Positions 56,678-64,000 of a stretch of DNA of 64,000 nt are shown piece by piece. Both the position numbers and the translations under genes were made by a program. Position 1 is the stretch's first letter, and every line of letters begins with the position of its first letter. The notes beneath the pieces are model-generated. The model did not search any database. It saw only the letters and a program-made list of their open reading frames with translations, and was not told the origin of the DNA. Origin of the DNA: Terriglobales bacterium (GTDB taxonomy: Bacteria; Acidobacteriota; Terriglobia; Terriglobales; Acidobacteriaceae); assembly GCA_035561515.1 (NCBI GenBank), contig DATMXP010000035.1:87240-151239 (forward strand). Direction: 5' to 3'.

Positions 56678-57271
56678 ATGGCCGATCCACTTTATCTCAG
56701 CGTCTGGTTCCCGAGCTTCACTGCCATCGAGATGATGCCCCGCGCAGCGTCGGTGCTTAAGCTCTTCCCTTTTTCGACCGCGCGTCCGGGCGTTGAATAT
56801 GTGTCTGTTCAGCCGGTTAACTGGAACGAGCCCACCGTGCTCGAGCGGCGCTTCCGTCCCGGTCTCGACGCCGACCAGGCCGTCGCCATCGCCGGCGACC
56901 TCCTGCACGACGACTACGGCTACATCTTTGAGGGCCGCTGGGATCTCTGGACTCGCAGCGAAGAAACCAACCAGTGGTCGATGGAACCCGCTCCGGCGAA
57001 GATCATCGTCAACGGCACCAGCTTCGACGATGGCAGCTACCAGCAGAACGGGCACATCCAGTTCGACTTCGGTCTCGACACGCCGTTCCTCTACGAAGAC
57101 ATCGAACTCGATGAGATGGACGAAGCCCGCGTTCGCTTCAACGTCCAGAAGCTCGTCAATTTCACCAACACTGTTGAGAAGAACTGCGGACTCAGTGGGC
57201 GCGTCCTCTGGTCGGAATCCGAAGAGAACCTGGCCCAGAAACTCGTGGCACGCCTCCAGAAGGTCCAGTAA
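56678..57271 (+). CDS. Conserved hypothetical protein
   Basis: The protein of about 197 residues starts at the ATG at 56678, just after the in-frame noise of a longer reading. It has no signal peptide or membrane segment. Features are an N-terminal strand LYLSVWFPSF, helix IEMMPRAASVLKLFPF, an acidic/aromatic middle (GYIFEGRWDLWTRSEE), and FGLDTPFLYEDIELDEMDEARVRFNVQKLV. This resembles a small acidobacterial family without known function. Its stop abuts that of the convergent pseudo-receiver gene with no gap. No function is assigned. Confidence 0.65.
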   Translation: MADPLYLSVWFPSFTAIEMMPRAASVLKLFPFSTARPGVEYVSVQPVNWNEPTVLERRFRPGLDADQAVAIAGDLLHDDYGYIFEGRWDLWTRSEETNQWSMEPAPAKIIVNGTSFDDGSYQQNGHIQFDFGLDTPFLYEDIELDEMDEARVRFNVQKLVNFTNTVEKNCGLSGRVLWSESEENLAQKLVARLQKVQ

Positions 57272-57628
57272 TCACCGCCCCAGCATCTGGCGTGCGTACT
57301 CTTTCACCACTTCCACCAGCTTGTTCGGTTCAAAGCTGCTGATCGTCATCGTCACCGGCCCCATGTCTGCGTCATTCGGCGACAGCCCGATGATCGGAAT
57401 ATCCCGGCTCTTCTGCCGAATCTTCTCCACCACTTCCTTTGCTCCCGGATTCGTCAGCTTGGAGTGAATCACCACGACGTGGATATCATTCTTCGCGAAC
57501 AGCTCCAAGCCTTCGTCTCCCGAATAGGCGGTGAGCACATTCTGTTTCGCGCCTTCCACCATCAATTTGCGGCTGGACAAACCTTCAGGCTGCTCCACTT
57601 CGATCATCAGCACTGTTAACCGATACAT
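57272..57628 (-). CDS. Pseudo-receiver protein without phospho-acceptor
   Basis: The 118-residue protein has a CheY-like pattern of strands and helices (TVLMIEVEQ, VLTAYSGDEGLELF, VVVIHSKL, IPIIGLSPNDAD, VEVVKEYARQ). The phospho-acceptor position is His55 (IHSKL) in place of Asp, the acidic pair reads EVE, and the conserved Lys is missing from the last strand. It should therefore work without phosphorylation, as a binding or scaffold protein. The ATG at 57628 is used. It is convergent with the hypothetical gene at 56678. Confidence 0.65.
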   Translation of the reverse strand: MYRLTVLMIEVEQPEGLSSRKLMVEGAKQNVLTAYSGDEGLELFAKNDIHVVVIHSKLTNPGAKEVVEKIRQKSRDIPIIGLSPNDADMGPVTMTISSFEPNKLVEVVKEYARQMLGR

Positions 57629-57827
57629 GGCAGTACGATGCCCACCGCCTGCCTCACTTTGTCTTGCTTGCGCAGCTCAGGATTCCGTTTCCCGTAGACT
57701 GCCACCAAACACCCCACACTCGGGCATTCCCGGCGTCTTTTGGCCGCACCTACGAACCTCCCCTTAGCACCTCGCATCTATCCCGATACTTGAGTCCTGT
57801 CCACAGGTTCCAAGGAGGCTTAGCTCA

Positions 57828-58400
57828 ATGTCCAAACGATTGCTTACACTCACTGTCGCATTGCTGATGCTCGCGTTTGCTGTTGCCTGCTCACAGCAGC
57901 GCGCCAACGCGCCCAGCCACAAAGATGCCGTCGAGAACGCACTCAAGTCCGGCGGATACGACAACGTTAACGTCGACGAAGATCGCGACAAGCGCGTCAT
58001 TACCCTGAAGGGCGATGTTCGCTCCGAAGAAGACAAGGCCCGTGCTGCACAGCTCGCGCAGAACGCAGCCAACGGCATGGTCGTCGCCAATGAACTCGGC
58101 GTTCGCCCTGAAGGCGATGCCGGCGATCAGGCCAAGACCATCGACAAGAATACCGACGATGCGATTGAAAGCCACATGAAGGCCGCCATCGCAGCCCACA
58201 ACTGGGACAACCAGCACATCAGCTACGACGCGAAGAATGGCGTCCTCACCCTTACCGGCGATGTTGACACCTCTGCCCAGCGCGAACAGGTCCAGAAAGT
58301 CGCGAAGGATATCCCTGGTGTTCAGCAGGTCGTGAATGAACTGGAAGTAAAGGGTAACGCCAAGAATTCTGCGGCTCGTCGCAAGGCTGCCGGCCGTTAA
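57828..58400 (+). CDS. BON-domain lipoprotein
   Basis: The 190-residue protein has a lipoprotein signal peptide (LTLTVALLMLAFAVACSQ, lipobox Cys at about 21). Two BON domains follow: the first has VENALKSGGYDNVNVDEDRD...ITLKGDVRSEEDKARAAQLA, the second has MKAAIAAHNWDNQHISYDAKNGVLTLTGDVDTSAQREQVQKVAKDIPGVQQVVNELEVK. BON domains bind phospholipids or bacterial membranes and are found in OsmY and channel proteins. It is likely anchored in the outer membrane facing the periplasm. AAGGAGG precedes the ATG by nine bases, and an intrinsic terminator follows at 58421. Confidence 0.88.
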   Translation: MSKRLLTLTVALLMLAFAVACSQQRANAPSHKDAVENALKSGGYDNVNVDEDRDKRVITLKGDVRSEEDKARAAQLAQNAANGMVVANELGVRPEGDAGDQAKTIDKNTDDAIESHMKAAIAAHNWDNQHISYDAKNGVLTLTGDVDTSAQREQVQKVAKDIPGVQQVVNELEVKGNAKNSAARRKAAGR

Positions 58401-58420
58401 ACCAAGCTCTTCATCAGTGT

Positions 58421-58446
58421 GGCTGGGCTTCGTGCCCAGCCTTTTT
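58421..58446 (+). terminator. Rho-independent terminator of the BON gene
   Basis: GGCTGGGC (58421-58428) and GCCCAGCC (58434-58441) form an 8-bp GC stem with a TTCGT loop. TTTTT at 58442-58446 follows directly. It lies 21 bases after the stop of the BON gene. Confidence 0.9.
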
Positions 58447-58449
58447 CGT

Positions 58450-59040
58450 TTACAGTCGGCGCATGAATCGTCCCCACCGCACATGCTCCAGCGGATGGTC
58501 CAGGTACAGCGCCATCTGCGACCGCCTCAACCACTGATCGGTCGGAATCGCCAGCGACCACAGTACCAGCACCGGCGCTCCCACCACGCTACTCTCCGGA
58601 ACCGTGCCCCAATAACGGCTGTCCTCCGACTGGTCGCGATTATCGCCGAGCACGAACAGCTGTCCGTCCGGCACCACGATTGTCATCTGGCGTTCTCTGC
58701 ACACCCGGCAATCGTGCCGTGCGTACGACTCATTCAGTGGCGCGCCGTTTACATACACCGACGCCCCGCGAAACTCCACCCGATCGCCGCCAACGGCAAT
58801 CACCCGCTTCAGGAAGACTTCGCGCGCGTTCCTCGGGGACCGGAACGAAATCACTTCGCCCCGCTCCGGGCGCTTCCACCGAAACGCCAGCCGGTTCACC
58901 AACAGATGGTCGCCGACAAGCACGGTGCTCTCCATCGATGGCGTCGGCACCACCGCGACCTCGAACGTCGCGCAGAACGCGCACAACAACGCGACCGCGA
59001 GCGCTGCTCGCACATACTTCTTTTTGAAAAGCTGGAGCAC
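58450..59040 (-). CDS. lepB: Signal peptidase I
   Basis: The 196-residue membrane protease cleaves Sec signal peptides. It has one N-terminal membrane segment (about 10-28), catalytic Ser35 in PTPSMESTVLVGD and general-base Lys78 in VFLKRVIAVGGD. Box D (LFVLGDNRDQSEDSRYWG) is intact and VYVNG precedes it. The start is a GTG at 59040 with GGAAG upstream. Many secreted proteins in this window would be its substrates. The LGFP phosphoesterase gene ends about 100 bases upstream on the same strand. Confidence 0.95.
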   Translation of the reverse strand: MLQLFKKKYVRAALAVALLCAFCATFEVAVVPTPSMESTVLVGDHLLVNRLAFRWKRPERGEVISFRSPRNAREVFLKRVIAVGGDRVEFRGASVYVNGAPLNESYARHDCRVCRERQMTIVVPDGQLFVLGDNRDQSEDSRYWGTVPESSVVGAPVLVLWSLAIPTDQWLRRSQMALYLDHPLEHVRWGRFMRRL

Positions 59041-59141
59041 TGCTTCCAGCTTACGTCTCGTCAGCCGTCGTTAGAATCCGCTCTACGCCTTAGACGAGGA
59101 GGCTCGAAATCCCCCTCGTCCAATCCGTGCGCTTGCCAGTC

Positions 59142-61853
59142 CTAGTCGCCGCCTCCTGCTGCGATGGTACGGTCGACCACCACTCCGCCCAACGGCCCGT
59201 GCGTCCCGCCGTGCAAGCCCTGCCCTTCAGATTCCCACGGCATGGCGAAATTCAAACGCCGCAGTTCGCTCAGCACCACGTACCGTACACGAGCGATCGC
59301 ATTGTCGCGGACTTGAATCAGTCGGAAGCCTTGAAACGACGGCTGAATCACCGGCGCGCTCACCTCTTCCACCGATCCCTGGCCGTGCGGAACCTGCGGA
59401 GCCTCAGTCCCCTCCACCGTTTCCCTGTAGGGAGGCTTCGGCGGTGTAATCCGGAAGAAGCGTCCAAACCTCTGACGCGGATCAATCGGCCCGAGCGCCG
59501 ACGTCTGCGCAAGAATCGGACGACGCTCTTGCCACCATTCCTTGGGATTCGCAGCCGAGTTCAGCGGTGCCGCATACGGAGGCGTCTGGATCGCACCGTA
59601 CTTCTTCGTCGGCTCCGCTGTGTGATCGTTCACCACTTTGAACTTGCCCGTAGGAGGCGCATCCGGAACGATCGTCACCTTGATCGCCGCCCCCGGCTCC
59701 AGGCCCTGGCGCGGAGCATTGTTGCGCGTGTGGTAATACGCCGCCGGATTCTCCGTGTAGAAGTCCGTGAAGAATTGCAGCGCGCCGCTCCCCGCATCGA
59801 GTTTCACTCTCCATTCCACCCGATCATGATGATGCCCCATCAACACCAGATCCACCGGACGCACCAGCCCTTTGCCCGAGCAGATCTCCAGAAACTCCTG
59901 CTGTCCGCTCGCGATGACTCCATTGTCCAGTCCGTCCGCCGCAGTCCCCGCCTTGAAGTGCGGCGTCCCAGTTCGCGTCCAGGTCGCGCCGTTCAGCTTG
60001 TTTTGTGCCAGATGCTGATCCACCAGCGCAGGATCATTAAACGGATGCATCGTCTCCCGCAAATAGTACGGATATCCCCCTTTCGGCCCGATCGCGGGTG
60101 CGTGCATCCCGACAATCACGATGCCCTCCGTGCCGGCATCGTGTACCGCATTGCGCAGCATATTGAGTTCCGCCGGAGAAAAGCCTGCCGAATCCGGAGC
60201 ACCTCCCGCCAGCAGTTTCCGCGTCGCGGGAGCTCCATAACCCACTTGACTCTCAAAGAATCCACTTCCGCCGAATCCGACGTTCAACAGCGTCCAGATA
60301 TCGAAATCATCCGGTATTCCGTTGTCGTACTTCGTGTCCATCACCACCAGGCGATGTGGCCCCAGGCGCACCACGTACGACCTGTCCGCCGTCATGTACT
60401 TTTTGAAATAGTTGTACTTGTTGTCGAAGCGGTCATACTCCAGCATCTTCCCCGCGCCTTCAATGTTGCCAAGCGTGTACGTCGGCGTCTTCCCGTCCTG
60501 TAGGGCAATCGCCTCGCTCTCGATCAAATTGTGCGTGGAGTGTTCGTTCAGCCCCCGGTCGTTCCCCGATCCCGGAAGGTCGATGTTCGAGCGCAGGTCA
60601 TACGGATTGACGCGGTAATCGTGATTGCCGAACGTCATGAAGATCGGGATCTTCAGCATCTCGGCCGCTTCCCCGCCTTCAAATGGCTGGCCCAGGATCA
60701 GCCGGCGCAGACGTCCATAATTCCCGACCGTCTTGTCGTCCTGTTCCTCATACCCGTAGTCAACCAGATCACCGGTCGCGACCACCGCGTCCGCCAGTCC
60801 TTTCGCATGAAGGATGTTCGCGTAGTGTACGAACGACTTGAAGTTGTCCTGGAAGTTCGCATAGTTTGCCGCTGCGTCAGCAAGCCCAAGTTGTTGCAGA
60901 CGCGCGCGGAATCCCTCATTTCGCCTGCACACATGCAGGTCCGTGATATGCAGGAGCCCGAACTTCTCCCAACTCGACTTCACATAAATGGAATGCGGCG
61001 AGAGCGGATACGGCATTCCATTCGGCATGTTCAACACCAGGTCATATAGGGTACGTTCCTTCACATCCGCAGGCTGACCGGCCGTCACTTCCATGATGAC
61101 GTTCACGTCAAACAGGTACGGCGTACCCGCCGTGTGCACCGACACCGGCGTTACCGGCAGCAGGCTGAAGGGAGCGTCGCATGGCGCCAGTGAGAACATC
61201 CCTTTCAGCAGATCGGTGAACACGCTCCCTCGCCATGCGGTAAGCGCTTCGTAAGTCTGCTTCTTCATCTCGCGGAAGCGAACCAGTCCGGGGATGCGCC
61301 GCGAATTCTGGTCACCCGGATTCATGATGTACGCTCGCCCCATGAGCGGCGGATCGAAGCTGCCTTCAATCACCTGATCCACACCCGGTACTGACCGCGG
61401 AAAGAACCTTACGCCGCGCTCGAAGAAGCACGCCGTTCCTCCGGCAATTTGCATATTGCTGGTAACAGGAAGCCCCAGCACATTCCGGCGCGGGTCGTAC
61501 ATCGAGCCATACACTGCGCACCCGCGCGTCGCGGGAACCCAGTAGATCGCGCCCCATTCGAAACGGCTGATGGGGATAGTAGTTCCGGGGATCACTTCTT
61601 CGTCGCTTACCGGGAAACCAAGATGTCGTTCGCCAGTCGCTGGGAAAGGACCCGGGCCGCCATGTTCCAGGTACACTCCAAGAATGCCGCCATGAACTTC
61701 GTGCGCGCCGGTGGATGCATGCCAGTAAATTCTGCCGTGCTGATACCGCCGCACTCGGCCGCCAAACCCGGCATCTTCTTCAGGGCCTTCCGCCGCCCCG
61801 AGATCCAGGCCATTCGCTTTTAACTTTTGATATTTCTCATCGATTTGGGACAT
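59142..61853 (-). CDS. LGFP-repeat protein fused to a calcineurin-like phosphoesterase
   Basis: The protein of about 903 residues has an N-terminal LGFP region (about 35-150) with RRYQHGRIYWHASTGAHEVHGG, LGFPVSDE at 78 and LGLPVTS at 126, as in cell-wall binding repeats of mycobacteria. From about residue 320 it has the metallophosphoesterase motifs LLHITDLHV, VVATGDLVDYG, FMTFGNHDYR, VGMHAP and LVLMGHHHDR. A C-terminal Pro-rich region follows. No signal peptide is visible, so its location is unclear: the LGFP repeats suggest a wall or outer-surface protein. The start ATG at 61853 follows GGAGG. LGFP fused to a metallophosphoesterase is unusual, and an export mechanism other than Sec/Tat or a missed start are both possible. 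Confidence 0.8.
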   Translation of the reverse strand: MSQIDEKYQKLKANGLDLGAAEGPEEDAGFGGRVRRYQHGRIYWHASTGAHEVHGGILGVYLEHGGPGPFPATGERHLGFPVSDEEVIPGTTIPISRFEWGAIYWVPATRGCAVYGSMYDPRRNVLGLPVTSNMQIAGGTACFFERGVRFFPRSVPGVDQVIEGSFDPPLMGRAYIMNPGDQNSRRIPGLVRFREMKKQTYEALTAWRGSVFTDLLKGMFSLAPCDAPFSLLPVTPVSVHTAGTPYLFDVNVIMEVTAGQPADVKERTLYDLVLNMPNGMPYPLSPHSIYVKSSWEKFGLLHITDLHVCRRNEGFRARLQQLGLADAAANYANFQDNFKSFVHYANILHAKGLADAVVATGDLVDYGYEEQDDKTVGNYGRLRRLILGQPFEGGEAAEMLKIPIFMTFGNHDYRVNPYDLRSNIDLPGSGNDRGLNEHSTHNLIESEAIALQDGKTPTYTLGNIEGAGKMLEYDRFDNKYNYFKKYMTADRSYVVRLGPHRLVVMDTKYDNGIPDDFDIWTLLNVGFGGSGFFESQVGYGAPATRKLLAGGAPDSAGFSPAELNMLRNAVHDAGTEGIVIVGMHAPAIGPKGGYPYYLRETMHPFNDPALVDQHLAQNKLNGATWTRTGTPHFKAGTAADGLDNGVIASGQQEFLEICSGKGLVRPVDLVLMGHHHDRVEWRVKLDAGSGALQFFTDFYTENPAAYYHTRNNAPRQGLEPGAAIKVTIVPDAPPTGKFKVVNDHTAEPTKKYGAIQTPPYAAPLNSAANPKEWWQERRPILAQTSALGPIDPRQRFGRFFRITPPKPPYRETVEGTEAPQVPHGQGSVEEVSAPVIQPSFQGFRLIQVRDNAIARVRYVVLSELRRLNFAMPWESEGQGLHGGTHGPLGGVVVDRTIAAGGGD

Positions 61854-62219
61854 GGTACTGCCTCCCCACACAAGGTTCGCGGATTCTATCGTCCACTCGT
61901 GTGGAACCACAACGGCAAAAGTTACTGAGAAGCGGGCCAATCACCGCCGACGGAATAGAGAAGTTGTTGCTTAAGAGGAGTTTGCGCAGACGTTAATGAT
62001 TTAGGACACCCACTCCCGTAACCCGCCATTCTGCGCCATGGAAGCCGCACAACAGGTAGCCCGATTCGGCCATTTGTTTTGAGGAAGTGCACAACTAGAG
62101 ATCGTAGTATCTGGCGCGATAGTAATAAAGTCCGGTCTCCCGGTCCAAATCGGCAGCGGTCTAGAAATGAAGCTCAGTCCATGGACGGAGTTCATTACGA
62201 AGGGAAACTAGGCAGATCC
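61854..62219. other. Intergenic stretch without a supported gene
   Basis: About 366 bases lie between the phosphoesterase start and the TonB-domain gene. A minus-strand 64-codon open frame (62001-62195) has no recognisable features. No repeat or RNA was seen. The phosphoesterase promoter should lie in its left part. Confidence 0.4.
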
Positions 62220-62597
62220 CTACTTTGGATGAACCTGGAGTGTAACCGTCGCACGCCTCTCGCCACATCCAAGGACCTTGTTGTAGCGCCACCTCTTGAG
62301 CGCTTTAATAACTGCATCGTCGTACGGTCTTATGCCACACGAACGAGCAAGATTTGCACTTTTTATAGTTCCGTCCTCGTTCAAGACAAGGTCGACAACC
62401 ACTCCCGACTTTAGGTTTTGTTTCTTTTTCAAGACGGGGTAGTTTGGTTTTGGTGAAGAAAGCAACCGCATGGTGCACTTATCGCGCTCAGTACCGGGGT
62501 CTTGAGCCCAGATTACGCAAGGAACAATCACAAGCAGAGCGACTAGTGCGATCCATAAAGCCCAAAATGACCTTCCATCATCTGTCTGAGATAACAT
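62220..62597 (-). CDS. Small TonB-C-terminal-domain protein
   Basis: The protein of about 125 residues has a membrane segment or signal peptide (FWALWIALVALLVIVPCVIWA) and then a short TonB C-terminal-like domain: YPVLKKKQNLKSGVVVDLVLNEDGTIKSANLARSCGI and AVIKALKRWRYNKVLGCGERRATVTLQV. It lacks the Pro/Gly-rich spacer of full TonB, so it may act as a periplasmic or membrane-bound accessory. The ATG at 62597 follows TGGAGCTAGG. Extra cysteines (CTMRL, SCGI, CGE) distinguish it. It is unrelated by position to the TonB at 21 kb. Confidence 0.75.
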   Translation of the reverse strand: MLSQTDDGRSFWALWIALVALLVIVPCVIWAQDPGTERDKCTMRLLSSPKPNYPVLKKKQNLKSGVVVDLVLNEDGTIKSANLARSCGIRPYDDAVIKALKRWRYNKVLGCGERRATVTLQVHPK

Positions 62598-62800
62598 CCT
62601 AGCTCCATTGTGTATGCTGGAATTTCTGCTTCCGGCCGGGTGCCCCCGGTTCGCGTCCCGCTTTTGGACGCTAACCCGGGATTCCACCATCCTTCGCATC
62701 TGTCAGGATTGCGTCTATAAAAGCAACCGTCTCGGAGAGGGCAACGGCGGGTGGCGCACTCGTTCGCGCTTCCGTGCTGTGACCTCACCTGAAATTGGCT

Positions 62801-63367
62801 TTACTCCGTGCGATTCAAGTTCCGCATGTTCAGCACTCCGGTAGAAATGGCATCCCACAAATCCTTGCTGTAGAACAACACGAGAACGACAGCCCACGCA
62901 AAATACGGAATCGAAAACACGTTGCCTCGGAATCCGAACTCACGCTCAAATTCTCTGCGGATGAGAATTGCCCATCCACCCAACGTCAGTCCAAGGCAGA
63001 TCAGGACGATATCAGCCGTCCATCGTAATTGTAGTTTTGGAGCAAGAGCACTCACTCGGTACCTTTCCCGGTAATCGATTTCATAACCAACGCAATACCA
63101 GACCAATATCAAAAGCGGAAAAAATGCGAAATAAGTGCTCCATGCGACTACGGCATTCCAGGGCAACCAGTTGGGGAGAACGCGGAACATAACTTCGTTC
63201 ACAAGAGCTGCGGGTGCATTCAACCCATAGCAAATCTGGATATCAAGCCTGCTCCAAGCCGGGTCCATGACCATGTCGCCGCGAACATAGTTATTCGCCT
63301 TCAGAGCACCTGCTAGACAGGTCTGGACAACTGGCAGCATGAATCGCCATCTTATGGTCATAGTCAT
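62801..63367 (-). CDS. Hypothetical integral membrane protein
   Basis: The 188-residue protein has about four hydrophobic segments (FMLPVVQTCLAGAL, WNAVVAWSTYFAFFPLLILVWYC, DIVLICLGLTLGGWAIL, YFAWAVVLVLFYSKDLW). Basic residues lie between them. I recognise no family. Its start ATG (63367) touches the repeat hairpin at 63368-63383, whose arm (GGGCGG on the minus strand) would double as ribosome site. Alternative ATGs lie at 63361 and 63340. The gene may therefore have lost its original upstream sequence to the repeat. Confidence 0.5.
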   Translation of the reverse strand: MTMTIRWRFMLPVVQTCLAGALKANNYVRGDMVMDPAWSRLDIQICYGLNAPAALVNEVMFRVLPNWLPWNAVVAWSTYFAFFPLLILVWYCVGYEIDYRERYRVSALAPKLQLRWTADIVLICLGLTLGGWAILIRREFEREFGFRGNVFSIPYFAWAVVLVLFYSKDLWDAISTGVLNMRNLNRTE

Positions 63368-63420
63368 CCGCCCAAGATGGCGGGTGCTCCATCCTTCCCT
63401 TCCGTTGGGAAGGGTGGGGA
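63368..63420. repeat. Intergenic palindromic repeat with two hairpins
   Basis: Two adjacent inverted repeats lie here: CCGCC (63368-63372) with GGCGG (63379-63383), and CCTTCCC (63393-63399) with GGGAAGG (63407-63413), the second extending outward with wobble pairs to about 63387-63419. The phrase matches short repeats I recall at gene ends in Acidobacteria, but no second copy was found in this window. Confidence 0.55.
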
Positions 63421-63584
63421 GACTTGAGCAAGGTAGTCTACCTCGCGCTTAACCCCGAAGATATTCCCAAATTGGGCGTACGGCGGGACCGGTTTACCAC
63501 CAGCGTTGACATTCAGTTCAAATTGCCCAATTACCAACTTACCAATTCCTCTTTTCCCGTTTCGACACAATCAGCTCCGGAGCT

Positions 63585-63698
63585 TGTCAAGGGGGTCTCG
63601 ACGCCCTTTTCCCCGCAAAGTCCTGATAACGCTCGCAAAATAAATTTCAAAACCTTGGCATGTTGCCCCCACCCAAATTGCTATCCTGAAAATGTAGG
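63585..63698. repeat. Dispersed 114-bp intergenic repeat, copy B
   Basis: It has the same length as the copy at 7825-7938. It shares the end blocks TGTCAAGGGGGTC and CTATCCTGAAAATGTAGG, with a TAAATTT...TTGGCA core and TTGCTAT near the end. The middle is diverged. The copies lie 55.7 kb apart in the same orientation. Confidence 0.75.
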
Positions 63699-64000
63699 TG
63701 GTGAAGACGAATTTTCCGTCTCACCACCGTTTGTTTTTGTTTTGTCAATCTGAGGCGCAGCCGAAGAACCTCTGTACTTGGGTTTTGTAGTTCTGACCCT
63801 GACTCCGAAACGAAGGTGAAGCGGAAATGGAAGAATCTCTGTAGCCACGCAAAGTCTTCAGGAGGAGAGCTTTTGCCAACGACCAACAACTAACGACTAA
63901 CCACTGGTTTACATAACTCCTTTGTTTTCATATACGAGCCGTATAGTCTTGATTTCAAAGGAATTACAGGCCCTTTGTTTTCGTATATGTAGAATTCCAC
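63699..64000. other. Repeat-rich right end of the window
   Basis: No gene is supported. An 18-base direct repeat, CCTTTGTTTTCATATACG at 63919 and CCTTTGTTTTCGTATATG at 63972 (16 of 18 match), sits near the edge. Low-complexity tracts such as CCAACAACTAACGACTAACC around 63878-63902 are also present. It seems to be part of a larger intergenic repeat region that runs off the window. Confidence 0.45.

Noticed and set aside
59127..60503. 458-codon plus-strand open frame opposite the phosphoesterase
   Set aside because: It is very Arg/Pro/His-rich without motifs; all metallophosphoesterase motifs lie on the minus strand.
63919..63990. Possible start of a CRISPR array at the right edge
   Set aside because: Only two imperfect 18-base copies 53 bases apart are visible, with no cas genes in the window. 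It looks more like an intergenic repeat.

Overview
The window looks like a chromosomal segment, or a metagenome-assembled contig, of an acidobacterium of the Terriglobia/Koribacter type. The main clues are an Oar-like TonB-dependent receptor with an N-terminal carboxypeptidase-regulatory fold, a VWFA-related protein of the acidobacterial type, a DUF5666 secreted protein next to them, TonB proteins with glycine-rich linkers, PAS hybrid histidine kinases, and short intergenic repeats that I recall as typical of this phylum. No database search was possible. Family calls rest on motifs and on memory of the families.

Layout. 1-3.5 kb is a signalling and motility remnant: the start of a response regulator, a small zinc-ribbon-like protein, a kinase-ATPase/receiver hybrid without its catalytic residues, an HDOD protein, and a flagellin gene behind a near-perfect sigma-28 promoter that is cut short and joined tail-to-tail to a truncated receiver gene. 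3.6-12.7 kb holds envelope and housekeeping genes (beta-barrel, HAD phosphatase, lytic transglycosylase, a post-COAP-like secreted protein, a flippase-like membrane protein, nrdR, isocitrate dehydrogenase, a large CorA-like protein). 12.7-16.5 kb holds an OB-fold protein, an IscU-like scaffold divergent from a radical SAM enzyme, a cytosolic solute-binding-fold protein, a GAF methionine-sulfoxide reductase and a MutT protein. 16.5-24.5 kb is dense signalling: an OmpR regulator with a reduced kinase, an HD-GYP regulator, a PAS hybrid kinase, TonB, and a LytTR/LytS pair.

24.6-36.5 kb holds ileS-lspA, the DUF5666/Oar/VWFA set, malic enzyme and a YdcF-like protein. 36.5-45.6 kb holds a secreted protein with a duplicated six-cysteine module, then an Omp85 protein with about seven POTRA domains overlapping a TamB-like gene (probably an envelope export/assembly pair), and an M23 peptidase. 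45.5-53.1 kb is a TolC/membrane-fusion/RND efflux operon headed by an ECF sigma factor fused to a zinc anti-sigma domain and divergent from a small secreted CxxCH/His/Met-rich protein. It could be a self-contained sense-and-export module. 53.2-64 kb is more accessory: pseudo-receivers, a methyltransferase-like protein, tRNA-Glu, a BON lipoprotein, lepB, a cytosolic-looking LGFP-repeat phosphoesterase, a small TonB-domain protein, and a repeat-rich right end.

The most interesting points are the flagellin/receiver junction, the sigma/anti-sigma fusion with its efflux operon and CxxCH partner, the tandem six-cysteine protein, the several signalling proteins that lost catalytic residues, and two diverged but equal-length 114-bp intergenic repeats at 7.8 and 63.6 kb.
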